DNA from: Bacteroidales bacterium UBA2287
Lineage (GTDB): Bacteria; Bacteroidota; Bacteroidia; Bacteroidales; Tenuifilaceae
Length of the DNA stretch: 31,401 bases
Direction of reading: 5' to 3'
Assembly (NCBI GenBank): GCA_002345675.1
Contig: DDWL01000020.1
Span: 1 to 31,401 of the forward strand
The translations under genes were made by a program, and so were the position numbers. This document shows, in pieces, positions 1-8,599 of this stretch. Every line of letters starts with the position of its first letter. Position 1 is the stretch's first letter. Below the pieces are notes generated by a model. That model was given only the letters and a program-made list of their open reading frames with translations. It was not told the DNA's origin and searched no databases.

Positions 1-3000
1 ACGAACTACAACACGGTAACAGGAAGCGTAAACGTAACGGTTAACAAGGCTACAGCCACGGTAACCATATCGAACACAGCGCAAACCTACAACGGCAGCC
101 CCCGCCCCGTAACGGTAACCACCAGTCCTGCTGGTTTAACGGTAAACGTAACCTACAATGGCAGCGGAACAGCGCCAACGAATGCAGGCAGCTACGCTGT
201 TGTGGCCACCATAAACGAGACTAACTACCAGGGCACAAACAGCGCCACCCTAACCGTAAGCAAGGCTACTCCAACCGTTTCAGCATGGCCAACGGCCAGC
301 GCCATTACCTATGGCCAGGCGCTATCGGCCTCGACTCTAACCACAGGTTCGGGAAGCGTAGCGGGAACTTTCGCATTCACGGCGCCAGCCACTACGCCCA
401 ACGCTGGAACTTACTCTGCTTCGGTAACTTTTACCCCAACCGATGTTACGAACTACAACACGGTAACAGGAATCGTTAACGTAACTGTAAATAAAGCAAC
501 GCCCACAGTATCGGCTTGGCCAACGGCTAGTGCAATCACCTACGGTCAGGCGCTATCGGCTTCGACGCTAACTGGCGGAACAGGCAGCGTAGCGGGAACT
601 TTCGCTTTCACAGCGCCAGCCATAACGCCCAACGCTGGAACCTACTCCGCTTCGGTAACCTTTACTCCAACCGATGTCACGAACTACAATGCAGTGGTTG
701 GTTCGGTTAACGTAACCGTTAATAAAGCAACACCCACGGTATCGTCATGGCCTACAGCTAGTGCAATCACCTACGGTGAAGCGCTTTCGGCCTCGACTTT
801 AACTGGCGGAACAGGCAGCGTAGCGGGAACTTTCGCTTTCACAGCGCCAGCCACAACGCCCAACGCTGGAACCTACTCTGCTTCGGTAACCTTTACCCCA
901 ACCGATGCATCGAACTACAATACAGTGGTTGGTTCGGTTAACGTAACCGTTAACAAAGCAACACCTACGGTATCGGCTTGGCCAACGGCTAGTACAATCA
1001 CTTACGGACAAGCGCTTTCGGCCTCGACGCTAACCGGCGGAACAGGCAGCGTAGCGGGTACTTTCGCCTATACAGCGCCAGCCATTACGCCCAATGCAGG
1101 CACTTACGCCGCTTCGGTAACCTTTACCCCAACCGATGCATCGAACTACAATACAGTGGTTGGTTCGGTTAACGTAACCGTTAACAAAGCAATGCCTGCG
1201 GTATCGGCTTGGCCAACGGCCAGTGCCATAACCTACGGACAGGCACTATCGGCATCGACGCTAACTGGCGGAACTGCTAGTGTAGCAGGAGCATTCGCAT
1301 TTACTTCGCCATCAACAGTTCCATCGGCAGCAGGTGTTTTTGCTGCACAGGTAACCTTTACCCCAACCGATGGGTTAAACTATAACAATGTTACTAGTAG
1401 TGTTAATGTTGCTGTAAGTAAGGCAACTGCAACGGTTTCGATTGCAAATACAACGCAAACTTTTAATGCTTCGCCCCGTGAGGTATCAACAAGTACAACT
1501 CCATCGGGTTTAACTGTTAATGTTACATATAATGGGAGTGCAACTGCTCCTACTAATGCTGGTAGTTATAGCGTTGTGGCAACAATCGACGACACTAATT
1601 ATGAAGGCTCTGCTAATGCAACATTAGTAATTAACAAAGCAACAGCAGGGATTTCAATATCGAACTTGAATCACACTTACGATGGGAGTGCTAAGCAGGC
1701 AACTGTAACAACTACTCCTTTGGGATTAGCATGCACCATAACCTACAATGGCGCTCCTGCTCTACCCGTAAGTGTTGGTGATTACGCAGTTCTTGTTACA
1801 ATAAATGAGTTGAACTACCAAGGAACTTCATCGGCTACATTGGTTATTAACGATAAAGTAACCCCTGTTGTTTCTTGGCCAACAGCTTCTTCAATTACAT
1901 ACGGCCAAACGCTTTCTGTATCAACCTTAACAGGTGGTTCTGCAACCGATGGCGGATCGCCAGTAGCTGGTTCGTTTGCCTTTGAAAATCCAAGTGTTGT
2001 TCTTGCAGCAGGCCTTCAGTCTGTTGAAGTAAAATTCACCCCAACAAATACAGCACTTTATAATTCTGTGATTGGTTCTGTTAACGTTACTGTAAATAAA
2101 GCCACGGCAACTGTTAGTATAGCCAATATAAATCAGACATATAATGGCGACCCTCGTCCTGTAAATGTTACAACTTCTCCTGAAGGTTTGAGTGTTAGCG
2201 TAACCTATAGTGGTAGCGCAATAGTACCAACCAATGCAGGAACTTATAGTGTAGTTGCAACAATTATCGACGACAACTATCAGGGTACAAACAGTGCCAC
2301 CCTTACCGTAAGCAAGGCCACCCCAACGGTTTCAACATGGCCAGCGGCAAGCGCAATTACTTACGGACAGGCGTTATCGTTATCGACGCTAACCGGAGGC
2401 TCGGCAAGCGTAGCGGGTACTTTCGCCTACACGGTCCCAGCCACTACGCCCAATGCTGGAACCTACTCTGCTTCGATAGCCTTTACCCCAACCGATGCAT
2501 CGAACTACAATACGGTGGTTGGTTCGGTTAACGTAACTGTTAATAAAACAACGCCTACTGTATCGGTTTGGCCAACGACTAGTACAATCACTTACGGTCA
2601 GGTGCTTTCGGCCTCAACGCTAACTGGCGGAACAACCAGCGTAGCGGGAACTTTCACCTATACAGCCCCTGCCACCACGCCTAATGCAGGCACTTATGCT
2701 GCCTCGGTAACCTTTACCCCAACCGATGCATCGAACTACAATACAGTGGTTGGTTCGGTTAACGTAACCGTTAATAAAGCAACACCTACTGTATCGGCTT
2801 GGCCATCGGCTAGCGCAATCACTTACGGTCAAGCGCTATCGGCTTCGACTTTAACTGGCGGAACAGGTAGCGTAGCGGGAGCGTTCGTATTCACCGCGCC
2901 AGCCACTACGCCAAATGCGGGTACTTACGCAGCCTCAGTAACCTTTACCCCAACCGATGCATCGAACTACAACACGGTGGTTGGTTCGGTTAACGTAACC

Positions 3001-6000
3001 GTTAATAAAGCAACGCCCACGGTATCGACTTGGCCAACGGCTAGTGCAATCACTTACGGACAAGCACTATCGGCCTCGACTTTAACCGGCGGAACAGGCA
3101 GCGTAGCGGGGAATTTCACTTTCACGGCGCCAGCCACTACGCCCAACGCTGGAACTTACTCTGCTTCGGTAACTTTTACCCCAACCGATGTTACGAACTA
3201 CAACACGGTAACAGGAAGCGTTAACGTAACTGTAAACAAAGCAACTCCTACTGTATCGGCTTGGCCAACGGCAAGCGCAATTACCTACGGACAGACGCTT
3301 TCGGCGTCGACGCTAACTGGCGGAACTTTCAGCCCAACAGGAGCATTCGTATTTACAAATTCTGCTATCACGCCTGATGCTGGTGTATACACTGCCTCGG
3401 TAACCTTTACCCCTGCCGATGCATCGAACTACAACACGATGATTGGTTCGGTTAACGTAACCGTTAACAAAGCAGCAGCTACTGTAACCATTACCAATTT
3501 AAGCCAGAACTACACAGGTAGCCCTCGCCCAGTATCGGTTACAACCAACCCAGAGTTGTTAAGTGTAATTGTAGCCTATAATGGCTCTGCAATCGTGCCA
3601 ACTAATGCTGGTTCGTATGCTGTGGTTGCAACTATTAGCGACGATAATTATCAAGGCTCTGCAAGCGAAACGCTTGTTGTTAGCAAACTATCGCCAAGCC
3701 TAACGGGCTGGCCAAATGCCAGTGATATAAGCTACGGACAAACACTATCGAACTCTAGCTTAACAGGGGGAAGTGCTAACGTGGCGGGTACATTTGCATT
3801 TACCGAGCCAACTTTCTCGCCAGAGGCAGGTACTTACGTTGCCAGCGTAATTTTCAATCCTAACGATGCGGTTAACTACAACACTGTTTTAGGAACCGTA
3901 AATGTTATTGTAAATAAGGCAACCCCAGCCGTGTCGGAATGGCCTACTGCATCTTCAATTGTTTACGGTAACTTGCTTTCTGCATCAACTTTAACAGGAG
4001 GTGCAGCATCAACTGCAGGAGCATTTAGCTTCGAAAATCCATCGTTAAGTCTAAATGCTGGTACGCAAACGGTTAACGTAGTTTTTACTCCAAACGATTT
4101 GAATAACTATGTTACAGTAGTGGGTACAGTCAGTGTAATTGTTGAGAAAGCTACTGCGACAGTTGCGCTTTCCGGATTGGCAAGAGTTTACAATGGCTCG
4201 CCAATTGACGTTACTGTAACAACTACCCCCGCAAACTTAATAGTGTATGTTACTTATAATGGCAGCGCTACTGCTCCAACCAATGCTGGTTCGTATAGCG
4301 TTTTGGCCATTATTAACGAGCAAAATTACCAAGGCGAAGCAAACAGCACGCTTGTTATAAATAAGGCTAACTCGATAGTATCCGAATGGCCAAATGCCTC
4401 GGCAATTACTTACGGACAGTTGCTTTCTGCCTCAATGCTATCGGGAGGGAGTTCAACTCCTGCTGGTCAATTTGCATTTACAAATCCAAATTTAGAACTT
4501 GCTGCAGGTACGCATAGTGTAGAGGTAACATTTACACCAACCGATGAAGATAACTACAATGTTGCCAATGGAAACATTAATGTTGTTGTTAATAAAGCAA
4601 ATGCCACTGTTACATTAAGCGATCTGTCGTTAACATTTAGCGGAAATCCATTAATGCCAACGGTTACAACCGATCCGGTTGGATTAAACATCGACCTTAC
4701 CTTCGATGGCACTGCCGATGTTCCCGTTAATGCTGGCACGTACGATGCTTGGGCAATTATTGCCGACGATAACTACGTTGGCTCTGCAAATTCTTCGTTC
4801 GAAATAACCAAGGCAGTTGCTACAGTTGCTATAACCAATTTGGTTCATACTTTCGATGGGTCGCCAAAGGAAGTTACAATAACTACTTCACCAGCAAATT
4901 TAAATGTTGTAGTAACATACAATGGCAGTATTTCTGCTCCAAGCGAAATTGGCGAATACGAAGTTGTTGCAACGGTTGTTGAGGATAACTATATGGGTAG
5001 CAATACGGCAACCCTAACCATTAACGATTTAGTTACTCCAGAAATCGAGTGGCCTGTTGCTTCGTCAATTATTTACGGACAAACGGTTTCTGAGGCTTCA
5101 CTAACTGGTGGTTCGGCTACTGCCGATGGTGAAGATGTTGCTGGTTCGTTTAGCTTCGATAACGGTGGAGAAACGCCAAACGCTGGCGATTTTGTTGCCT
5201 CTGTAACATTTACCCCAGAAAACACTGCTCTATACAACGTTGTTACAGGAACTGTTACAGTTGTTGTTGAAAAGGCTACACCCAATATTAGCGAGTGGCC
5301 AGCTGCTTCCAATATCGAGTTAGGCCAAGCGCTTTCAACATCTATCCTATCTGGTGGAAGTGCCTCTGTTGAAGGATCTTTTGCATTTGTTAATGCAAAC
5401 ATAATTCCTGATTTAGAAGGTACTTATATGGCAGATGTTGTTTTTACTCCTACTGATGAGTTAAACTACAATTCGGTAACCGAACAGGTTGAGGTAATGG
5501 TTACAAACACAACTCCATTTACTTACACTGTAATATTTACTGTTACCGATGGCGACTCCCCAGTTGAAGGTGCTTCAGTTGAACTTCCAAATGGAACGCT
5601 TACAACAAATGCCCAGGGTATTGCAACAGTTGAACTCGAAAATGGACATTATAACTACACTGTAACGGCAACAGGATTTTTTACAACAAACGGTTCAGTA
5701 ACTGTTAACAGTAGTATTGTAAATGAACTCGTAATCCTTTCGCCTGTAAGCGTTAACTTTAATTCGCTTGCAAACCTAATGGCGTATCCAAACCCATTCA
5801 GAAATGTAATTCACGTTACTAACACCGATAACCTTTCGCGAATTGTTATAACTAATGTACTTGGTAAAGTTATAACGGAAATTAAGGTTAACGCTTCATC
5901 TGCTCAAACAATTGAAACGGTGCTTCCAAGTGGAATTTACATGGTTACATTTATTGGCAACGATGGTTCGAAGGTTGTTAAAAAGATGATTAGGGAGTAA
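1..6000 (+). CDS. Giant secreted MBG-repeat adhesin-like protein, T9SS type A tail (5' end outside window)
   Basis: The reading frame is open from base 1, so the true start and signal peptide lie upstream. The visible ~2,000 residues are a string of two alternating modules. Module A is ~77 residues (TPTVSxWPTASAITYGQ at its start, SVNVTVNK at its end) and resembles the MBG 'YGX-type' domain. Module B is ~72 residues (TVTITNLxxxYNGSPRPV start, NYQGxxxATLxVxK end) and resembles the second MBG domain type. I count 16 complete A and 8 complete B modules plus a partial A at the edge. After the last module comes a carboxypeptidase-regulatory-like beta domain (about 5518-5748), then a Por-type sorting domain (about 5770-5997) with the motif AYPNPF and ending VVKKMIRE. 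Families with this plan are surface or released proteins exported through T9SS; an adhesive or structural role is inference. A rho-independent terminator follows the stop. Confidence 0.9.
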   Translation, partial: TNYNTVTGSVNVTVNKATATVTISNTAQTYNGSPRPVTVTTSPAGLTVNVTYNGSGTAPTNAGSYAVVATINETNYQGTNSATLTVSKATPTVSAWPTASAITYGQALSASTLTTGSGSVAGTFAFTAPATTPNAGTYSASVTFTPTDVTNYNTVTGIVNVTVNKATPTVSAWPTASAITYGQALSASTLTGGTGSVAGTFAFTAPAITPNAGTYSASVTFTPTDVTNYNAVVGSVNVTVNKATPTVSSWPTASAITYGEALSASTLTGGTGSVAGTFAFTAPATTPNAGTYSASVTFTPTDASNYNTVVGSVNVTVNKATPTVSAWPTASTITYGQALSASTLTGGTGSVAGTFAYTAPAITPNAGTYAASVTFTPTDASNYNTVVGSVNVTVNKAMPAVSAWPTASAITYGQALSASTLTGGTASVAGAFAFTSPSTVPSAAGVFAAQVTFTPTDGLNYNNVTSSVNVAVSKATATVSIANTTQTFNASPREVSTSTTPSGLTVNVTYNGSATAPTNAGSYSVVATIDDTNYEGSANATLVINKATAGISISNLNHTYDGSAKQATVTTTPLGLACTITYNGAPALPVSVGDYAVLVTINELNYQGTSSATLVINDKVTPVVSWPTASSITYGQTLSVSTLTGGSATDGGSPVAGSFAFENPSVVLAAGLQSVEVKFTPTNTALYNSVIGSVNVTVNKATATVSIANINQTYNGDPRPVNVTTSPEGLSVSVTYSGSAIVPTNAGTYSVVATIIDDNYQGTNSATLTVSKATPTVSTWPAASAITYGQALSLSTLTGGSASVAGTFAYTVPATTPNAGTYSASIAFTPTDASNYNTVVGSVNVTVNKTTPTVSVWPTTSTITYGQVLSASTLTGGTTSVAGTFTYTAPATTPNAGTYAASVTFTPTDASNYNTVVGSVNVTVNKATPTVSAWPSASAITYGQALSASTLTGGTGSVAGAFVFTAPATTPNAGTYAASVTFTPTDASNYNTVVGSVNVTVNKATPTVSTWPTASAITYGQALSASTLTGGTGSVAGNFTFTAPATTPNAGTYSASVTFTPTDVTNYNTVTGSVNVTVNKATPTVSAWPTASAITYGQTLSASTLTGGTFSPTGAFVFTNSAITPDAGVYTASVTFTPADASNYNTMIGSVNVTVNKAAATVTITNLSQNYTGSPRPVSVTTNPELLSVIVAYNGSAIVPTNAGSYAVVATISDDNYQGSASETLVVSKLSPSLTGWPNASDISYGQTLSNSSLTGGSANVAGTFAFTEPTFSPEAGTYVASVIFNPNDAVNYNTVLGTVNVIVNKATPAVSEWPTASSIVYGNLLSASTLTGGAASTAGAFSFENPSLSLNAGTQTVNVVFTPNDLNNYVTVVGTVSVIVEKATATVALSGLARVYNGSPIDVTVTTTPANLIVYVTYNGSATAPTNAGSYSVLAIINEQNYQGEANSTLVINKANSIVSEWPNASAITYGQLLSASMLSGGSSTPAGQFAFTNPNLELAAGTHSVEVTFTPTDEDNYNVANGNINVVVNKANATVTLSDLSLTFSGNPLMPTVTTDPVGLNIDLTFDGTADVPVNAGTYDAWAIIADDNYVGSANSSFEITKAVATVAITNLVHTFDGSPKEVTITTSPANLNVVVTYNGSISAPSEIGEYEVVATVVEDNYMGSNTATLTINDLVTPEIEWPVASSIIYGQTVSEASLTGGSATADGEDVAGSFSFDNGGETPNAGDFVASVTFTPENTALYNVVTGTVTVVVEKATPNISEWPAASNIELGQALSTSILSGGSASVEGSFAFVNANIIPDLEGTYMADVVFTPTDELNYNSVTEQVEVMVTNTTPFTYTVIFTVTDGDSPVEGASVELPNGTLTTNAQGIATVELENGHYNYTVTATGFFTTNGSVTVNSSIVNELVILSPVSVNFNSLANLMAYPNPFRNVIHVTNTDNLSRIVITNVLGKVITEIKVNASSAQTIETVLPSGIYMVTFIGNDGSKVVKKMIRE
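265..1422 (+). repeat. Tandem 231-bp repeat block I (five A modules)
   Basis: Five consecutive A modules begin at 265, 496, 727, 958 and 1189. The first four are exactly 231 bp; the fifth is 234 bp and diverges in its second half. Neighbouring copies share long identical stretches at DNA level, well beyond what protein conservation requires. A B module (49-264) precedes the block. Confidence 0.9.
2317..3471 (+). repeat. Tandem 231-bp repeat block II (five A modules)
   Basis: Five consecutive 231-bp A modules begin at 2317, 2548, 2779, 3010 and 3241, again preceded by a B module and followed by one. The arrangement copies block I (B then five A). Bases 3121-3217 (module at 3010) are identical to 376-472 (module at 265) over 97 bp, showing exchange between the two blocks. 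Confidence 0.9.
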
Positions 6001-6022
6001 TTCAGTCTTCTAATTTTAATTG

Positions 6023-6056
6023 AAAAGGGCGAATCAATTGGTTCGCCCTTTTATTT
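6023..6056 (+). terminator. Rho-independent terminator of the MBG-repeat gene
   Basis: An 11-bp perfect stem (6023-6033 pairs with 6042-6052, core GGGCGAA/TTCGCCC) has an 8-nt loop. The A-run on the left arm and the T-run on the right arm give the usual U-tract. It begins 22 nt after the stop codon. Confidence 0.85.
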
Positions 6057-6154
6057 GGGAATAATTGAAGCCTAATGAGTTTAAAATTGGCGACTTTGCT
6101 TATATCAGTAATGAGCAGTCAATTGTTAGCCTACTGCATTCAGTTCTATAGTCA

Positions 6155-6189
6155 AACACAAAGCCCCGAAAAAATTCGAGGCTTTGTGT
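6155..6189 (-). terminator. Stem-loop at the 3' end of the DUF4476 gene
   Basis: Arms AACACAAAGCC and GGCTTTGTGTT pair over 11 bp; after one C/A mismatch a further 4 bp close an AAAA loop. It lies 15 nt past the stop of the minus-strand gene. The T-tract beyond the stem on the minus strand is short, so efficiency is uncertain; together with the plus-strand terminator it separates two convergent genes. Confidence 0.65.
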
Positions 6190-6204
6190 TATAGTTATTT
6201 GGAT

Positions 6205-7215
6205 TTACTTGCTCTCTAAGTATTCGTTTAGTTCGTCAACCGAACCGCTAAAAGTAAATAGGTCGTTTATTTGGAAATAGTTGTTAGTATCGGAAACGTA
6301 ATCGTAAGCAAATTTTGCAATTTCAACTTTCGATTCTTCAAATGTTAAAAGCTTAATAATTTGCGAAAGCTGCGAAACTGTAATACAGTTAGCCTTTACA
6401 ATTTGCTTAACGGTAGTAATTTTAGTATCCTCAAACGATTTGGATTTAATTGACTCCAAAGCCGATTGAAAACTGGTTGAGGTCATCGAACTGCGTCCCT
6501 TGCAGCCTCCAGTTGAAGTACTTGTTTCGCCAACAATATAGGTTCCGCCTTGGTTTTGTGAAGTTCCACTTGAAGTTTCGGTTACTATATAACCACCCGA
6601 CGAACTCGATGTTGTGGTTGAGGTTGATGTAACCGTTGTGGTAACGGTTGCCGTTTCTGGTTCCATTTCCATGCCATCAACTTTCATGTTAACTCCCATG
6701 TTTGCTCCGTCGGCCGAAATATTCATGGTTACACTAGCTGCGCCTGGCTTAGTCTTACTTGTTTCGGTTACTGTAGTTGATATGTTAACTGTTTCGCCAC
6801 CGGTTTGATTTCCCTTAACATTTGAACGAACAGGTTGCTCGTCGGCAACTACTTGTTGCTCTTTTGCTGGCTCAGCAGCCGTTGCGTTGTAAGGAGCATC
6901 GCCAAAGTAGCGCATAACCATTACCCCCTTTTTGTTGCGCTTTAGCGCAAAAGTATACTCGGTACCTGGTTCAACCATGGCATTTTGGGTAACATTCGCA
7001 ATTTGGGCATTTTGAAATTTAACCACAAGTCTGTAATTGCCCTCGTTAATGTTTAGTACTTTAACATTTGTCGATGGAGCATCGTTTTTCTTTTCGCCGT
7101 TAACAATTAGGTCGAAAGCTTCACCATCTTCGCTAAATACTATAATAGCCGATTTTTGAGCCGTTACTGTAAGGGTAAAAACCCCAAGTACAAATAGGAA
7201 TAGAATTTTTTTCAT
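6205..7215 (-). CDS. DUF4476 domain protein, exported
   Basis: A 336-residue protein. Residues 1-20 are a signal peptide ending in TAQ. Residues ~20-110 look like a small beta domain (a PEGA-like or carbohydrate-binding-like fold is a guess). Residues ~110-235 are low-complexity Thr/Ser-rich linker with runs such as TVTTTVTSTSTTTSSSS. Residues ~240-333 are a DUF4476 domain, helical, with a CKGRSSM entry and LLTFEESKVEIAKFAYDYV in the core. DUF4476 proteins are common in Bacteroidota and have no assigned function; the export signal places it in the periplasm or on the surface. It is the last gene of the minus-strand run, 92 nt beyond the small ORF that follows cydB; shared transcription is unproven. 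Confidence 0.85.
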   Translation of the reverse strand: MKKILFLFVLGVFTLTVTAQKSAIIVFSEDGEAFDLIVNGEKKNDAPSTNVKVLNINEGNYRLVVKFQNAQIANVTQNAMVEPGTEYTFALKRNKKGVMVMRYFGDAPYNATAAEPAKEQQVVADEQPVRSNVKGNQTGGETVNISTTVTETSKTKPGAASVTMNISADGANMGVNMKVDGMEMEPETATVTTTVTSTSTTTSSSSGGYIVTETSSGTSQNQGGTYIVGETSTSTGGCKGRSSMTSTSFQSALESIKSKSFEDTKITTVKQIVKANCITVSQLSQIIKLLTFEESKVEIAKFAYDYVSDTNNYFQINDLFTFSGSVDELNEYLESK

Positions 7216-7307
7216 TTTATTTTGGTTTTAAGTTCGAGGGTGATTTTCAAACATTATGCCAAATGGAATTGCATGCCAATTAGACAAATTCAAAAATGGG
7301 TTACAAA

Positions 7308-7424
7308 TTATTCGGAAAGCCTATTTTCCTCAAAGTACTTAATTGCCCATAAAATAAGCCTATACCCAATGTAAATAAGCAGGGGCCAGGTAAGCAGCAG
7401 TAAAATTTCAACAATGTATTTCAT
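7308..7424 (-). CDS. 38-residue single-span membrane protein after cydB; candidate CydX-like subunit
   Basis: Read directly on the minus strand: ATG at 7424, TAA at 7308-7310. The product starts MKYIVEILLLLTWPLLIYIG, has one hydrophobic span (residues ~4-28) and a charged C-terminus (KYFEENRLSE). It begins 21 nt after the cydB stop, on the same strand, with AGGAG just before the ATG. Proteobacterial cytochrome bd oxidases carry a third subunit of similar size (CydX, ~37 residues, one span) encoded right after cydB. I see the position, length and topology; orthology is not visible, as there is no clear sequence match to CydX. It is too short for usual gene callers. Confidence 0.65.
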   Translation of the reverse strand: MKYIVEILLLLTWPLLIYIGYRLILWAIKYFEENRLSE

Positions 7425-7445
7425 ACTCCTAATTATTTCGAATTT

Positions 7446-8597
7446 TTAGTAAACGTGACCTTCACTCTTCATTTCGTCGGCATCAATTTTCTTTTTTGTA
7501 ATTGAACGCCATGCAAACCAAATATAGGCCAATACAAAAGGAACCATAATCGACACGTAGCTCATTACCGTTAAGGTAAACTTACTCGAACTACTGTTGA
7601 AAATTGTTAAGGAATGCTGTATGTTGAATGTTGAAGGGTAGTAAGCTGTGTTGTTGTAACCTGCAAGCAAAAAAAGCGATAGTACAGTAAGAATTGTTCC
7701 AATACCCGTAAACCAAATTCCTTTTCGGTAAAGGGTAAAAGCCGATTTTATAATTCCAAATAGCACTAATACCACTCCTAAAGCAAGCATGGTCGCTACA
7801 ACTGGCATTTCAATTAGGTTTTTAAAATACTTAAATGGCTCCATGAATATTTCCCCTGTTTCACGGTTTAGGGCAAAGCCATCGCGAAGCATTAGCCAAA
7901 TTAAAAACATTAGGAAGAATACTAAAAACGGAATAGCATTGAATAGTAAATGTTTACGAGAACGGGCAAAAATTTGCTCGTCGTTTACATAGTTCATAAA
8001 AAAAAGTGTTGACTGTAAACGAGCCAAAAAGAAAACGGCAAGCCCTAGCGAAAGGTTATGAAACGACAACGCAGCCTCAAGTCCATGCCAAGGAGTTTCC
8101 CACGACGAAATAACTGGTTGCGAAATATTTGTCAAATTCATCATGTCAACCGAAAACTTTGAGCCAGTAAAAAAAGTCGCCACAGCTATTCCTAAAAGCA
8201 CTGTACCAACTAAGCCGTTGAAGTATAAAAAGTTTTCGAAGGTTCTTTTCCCTAAAAAGTTATTTGGTTTCGATCGGTATTCGTACGAAACTGCTTGAAC
8301 AACAAAGCAAAGAAGTATGGCCATCCACACCCAGTAGGCACCGCCAAAACTTGTTGAGTAAAAAAGTGGAAACGATGCAAAGAAGGCACCGCCAAAGGTA
8401 ACCAGCGTGGTAAATGTGTATTCCCACTTTCGCCCAAGGGCGTTAACCAGAATGGTTCGCTCAGTATCGGTTTTTCCAAGGGTATAAATTAATGTTTGGC
8501 CACCCTGTACAAAAAGTAAAAAAACTAAAAATGCACCTAGAAGTGAAACAATTAGCCACCAGTAGTGCTGAAGTAAAATGTAAGTTGTGTCCACCAT
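7446..8597 (-). CDS. cydB: Cytochrome bd ubiquinol oxidase subunit II
   Basis: A 383-residue integral membrane protein with eight to nine hydrophobic spans, close to the ~380 residues usual for CydB. Recognisable family segments include the N-terminal LLQHYWWLIVSLLGAFLVF, GKTDTERTILVNALGRKWE, and WLMLRDGFALN followed by a C-terminal span and basic tail. CydB pairs with CydA in the inner membrane to form the quinol-oxidising, oxygen-reducing bd oxidase; CydB itself holds no haem in known structures. It starts 2 nt after the cydA stop, so the two are surely co-translated. In Bacteroidota this oxidase is used at low oxygen tension, which fits a micro-aerobic or oxygen-tolerant anaerobe. Confidence 0.95.
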   Translation of the reverse strand: MVDTTYILLQHYWWLIVSLLGAFLVFLLFVQGGQTLIYTLGKTDTERTILVNALGRKWEYTFTTLVTFGGAFFASFPLFYSTSFGGAYWVWMAILLCFVVQAVSYEYRSKPNNFLGKRTFENFLYFNGLVGTVLLGIAVATFFTGSKFSVDMMNLTNISQPVISSWETPWHGLEAALSFHNLSLGLAVFFLARLQSTLFFMNYVNDEQIFARSRKHLLFNAIPFLVFFLMFLIWLMLRDGFALNRETGEIFMEPFKYFKNLIEMPVVATMLALGVVLVLFGIIKSAFTLYRKGIWFTGIGTILTVLSLFLLAGYNNTAYYPSTFNIQHSLTIFNSSSSKFTLTVMSYVSIMVPFVLAYIWFAWRSITKKKIDADEMKSEGHVY

Positions 8598-8599
8598 GG

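Noticed and set aside
799..1011. Recurrent minus-strand frame (also at 2620-2832) across the A modules
   Set aside because: It recurs only because the same DNA repeat recurs; product is a Cys/Arg/Ser-rich antisense shadow of the MBG modules.
265..3471. CRISPR-like or other direct-repeat array
   Set aside because: The 231-bp units are in-frame protein modules with no spacer, inside one continuous ORF.
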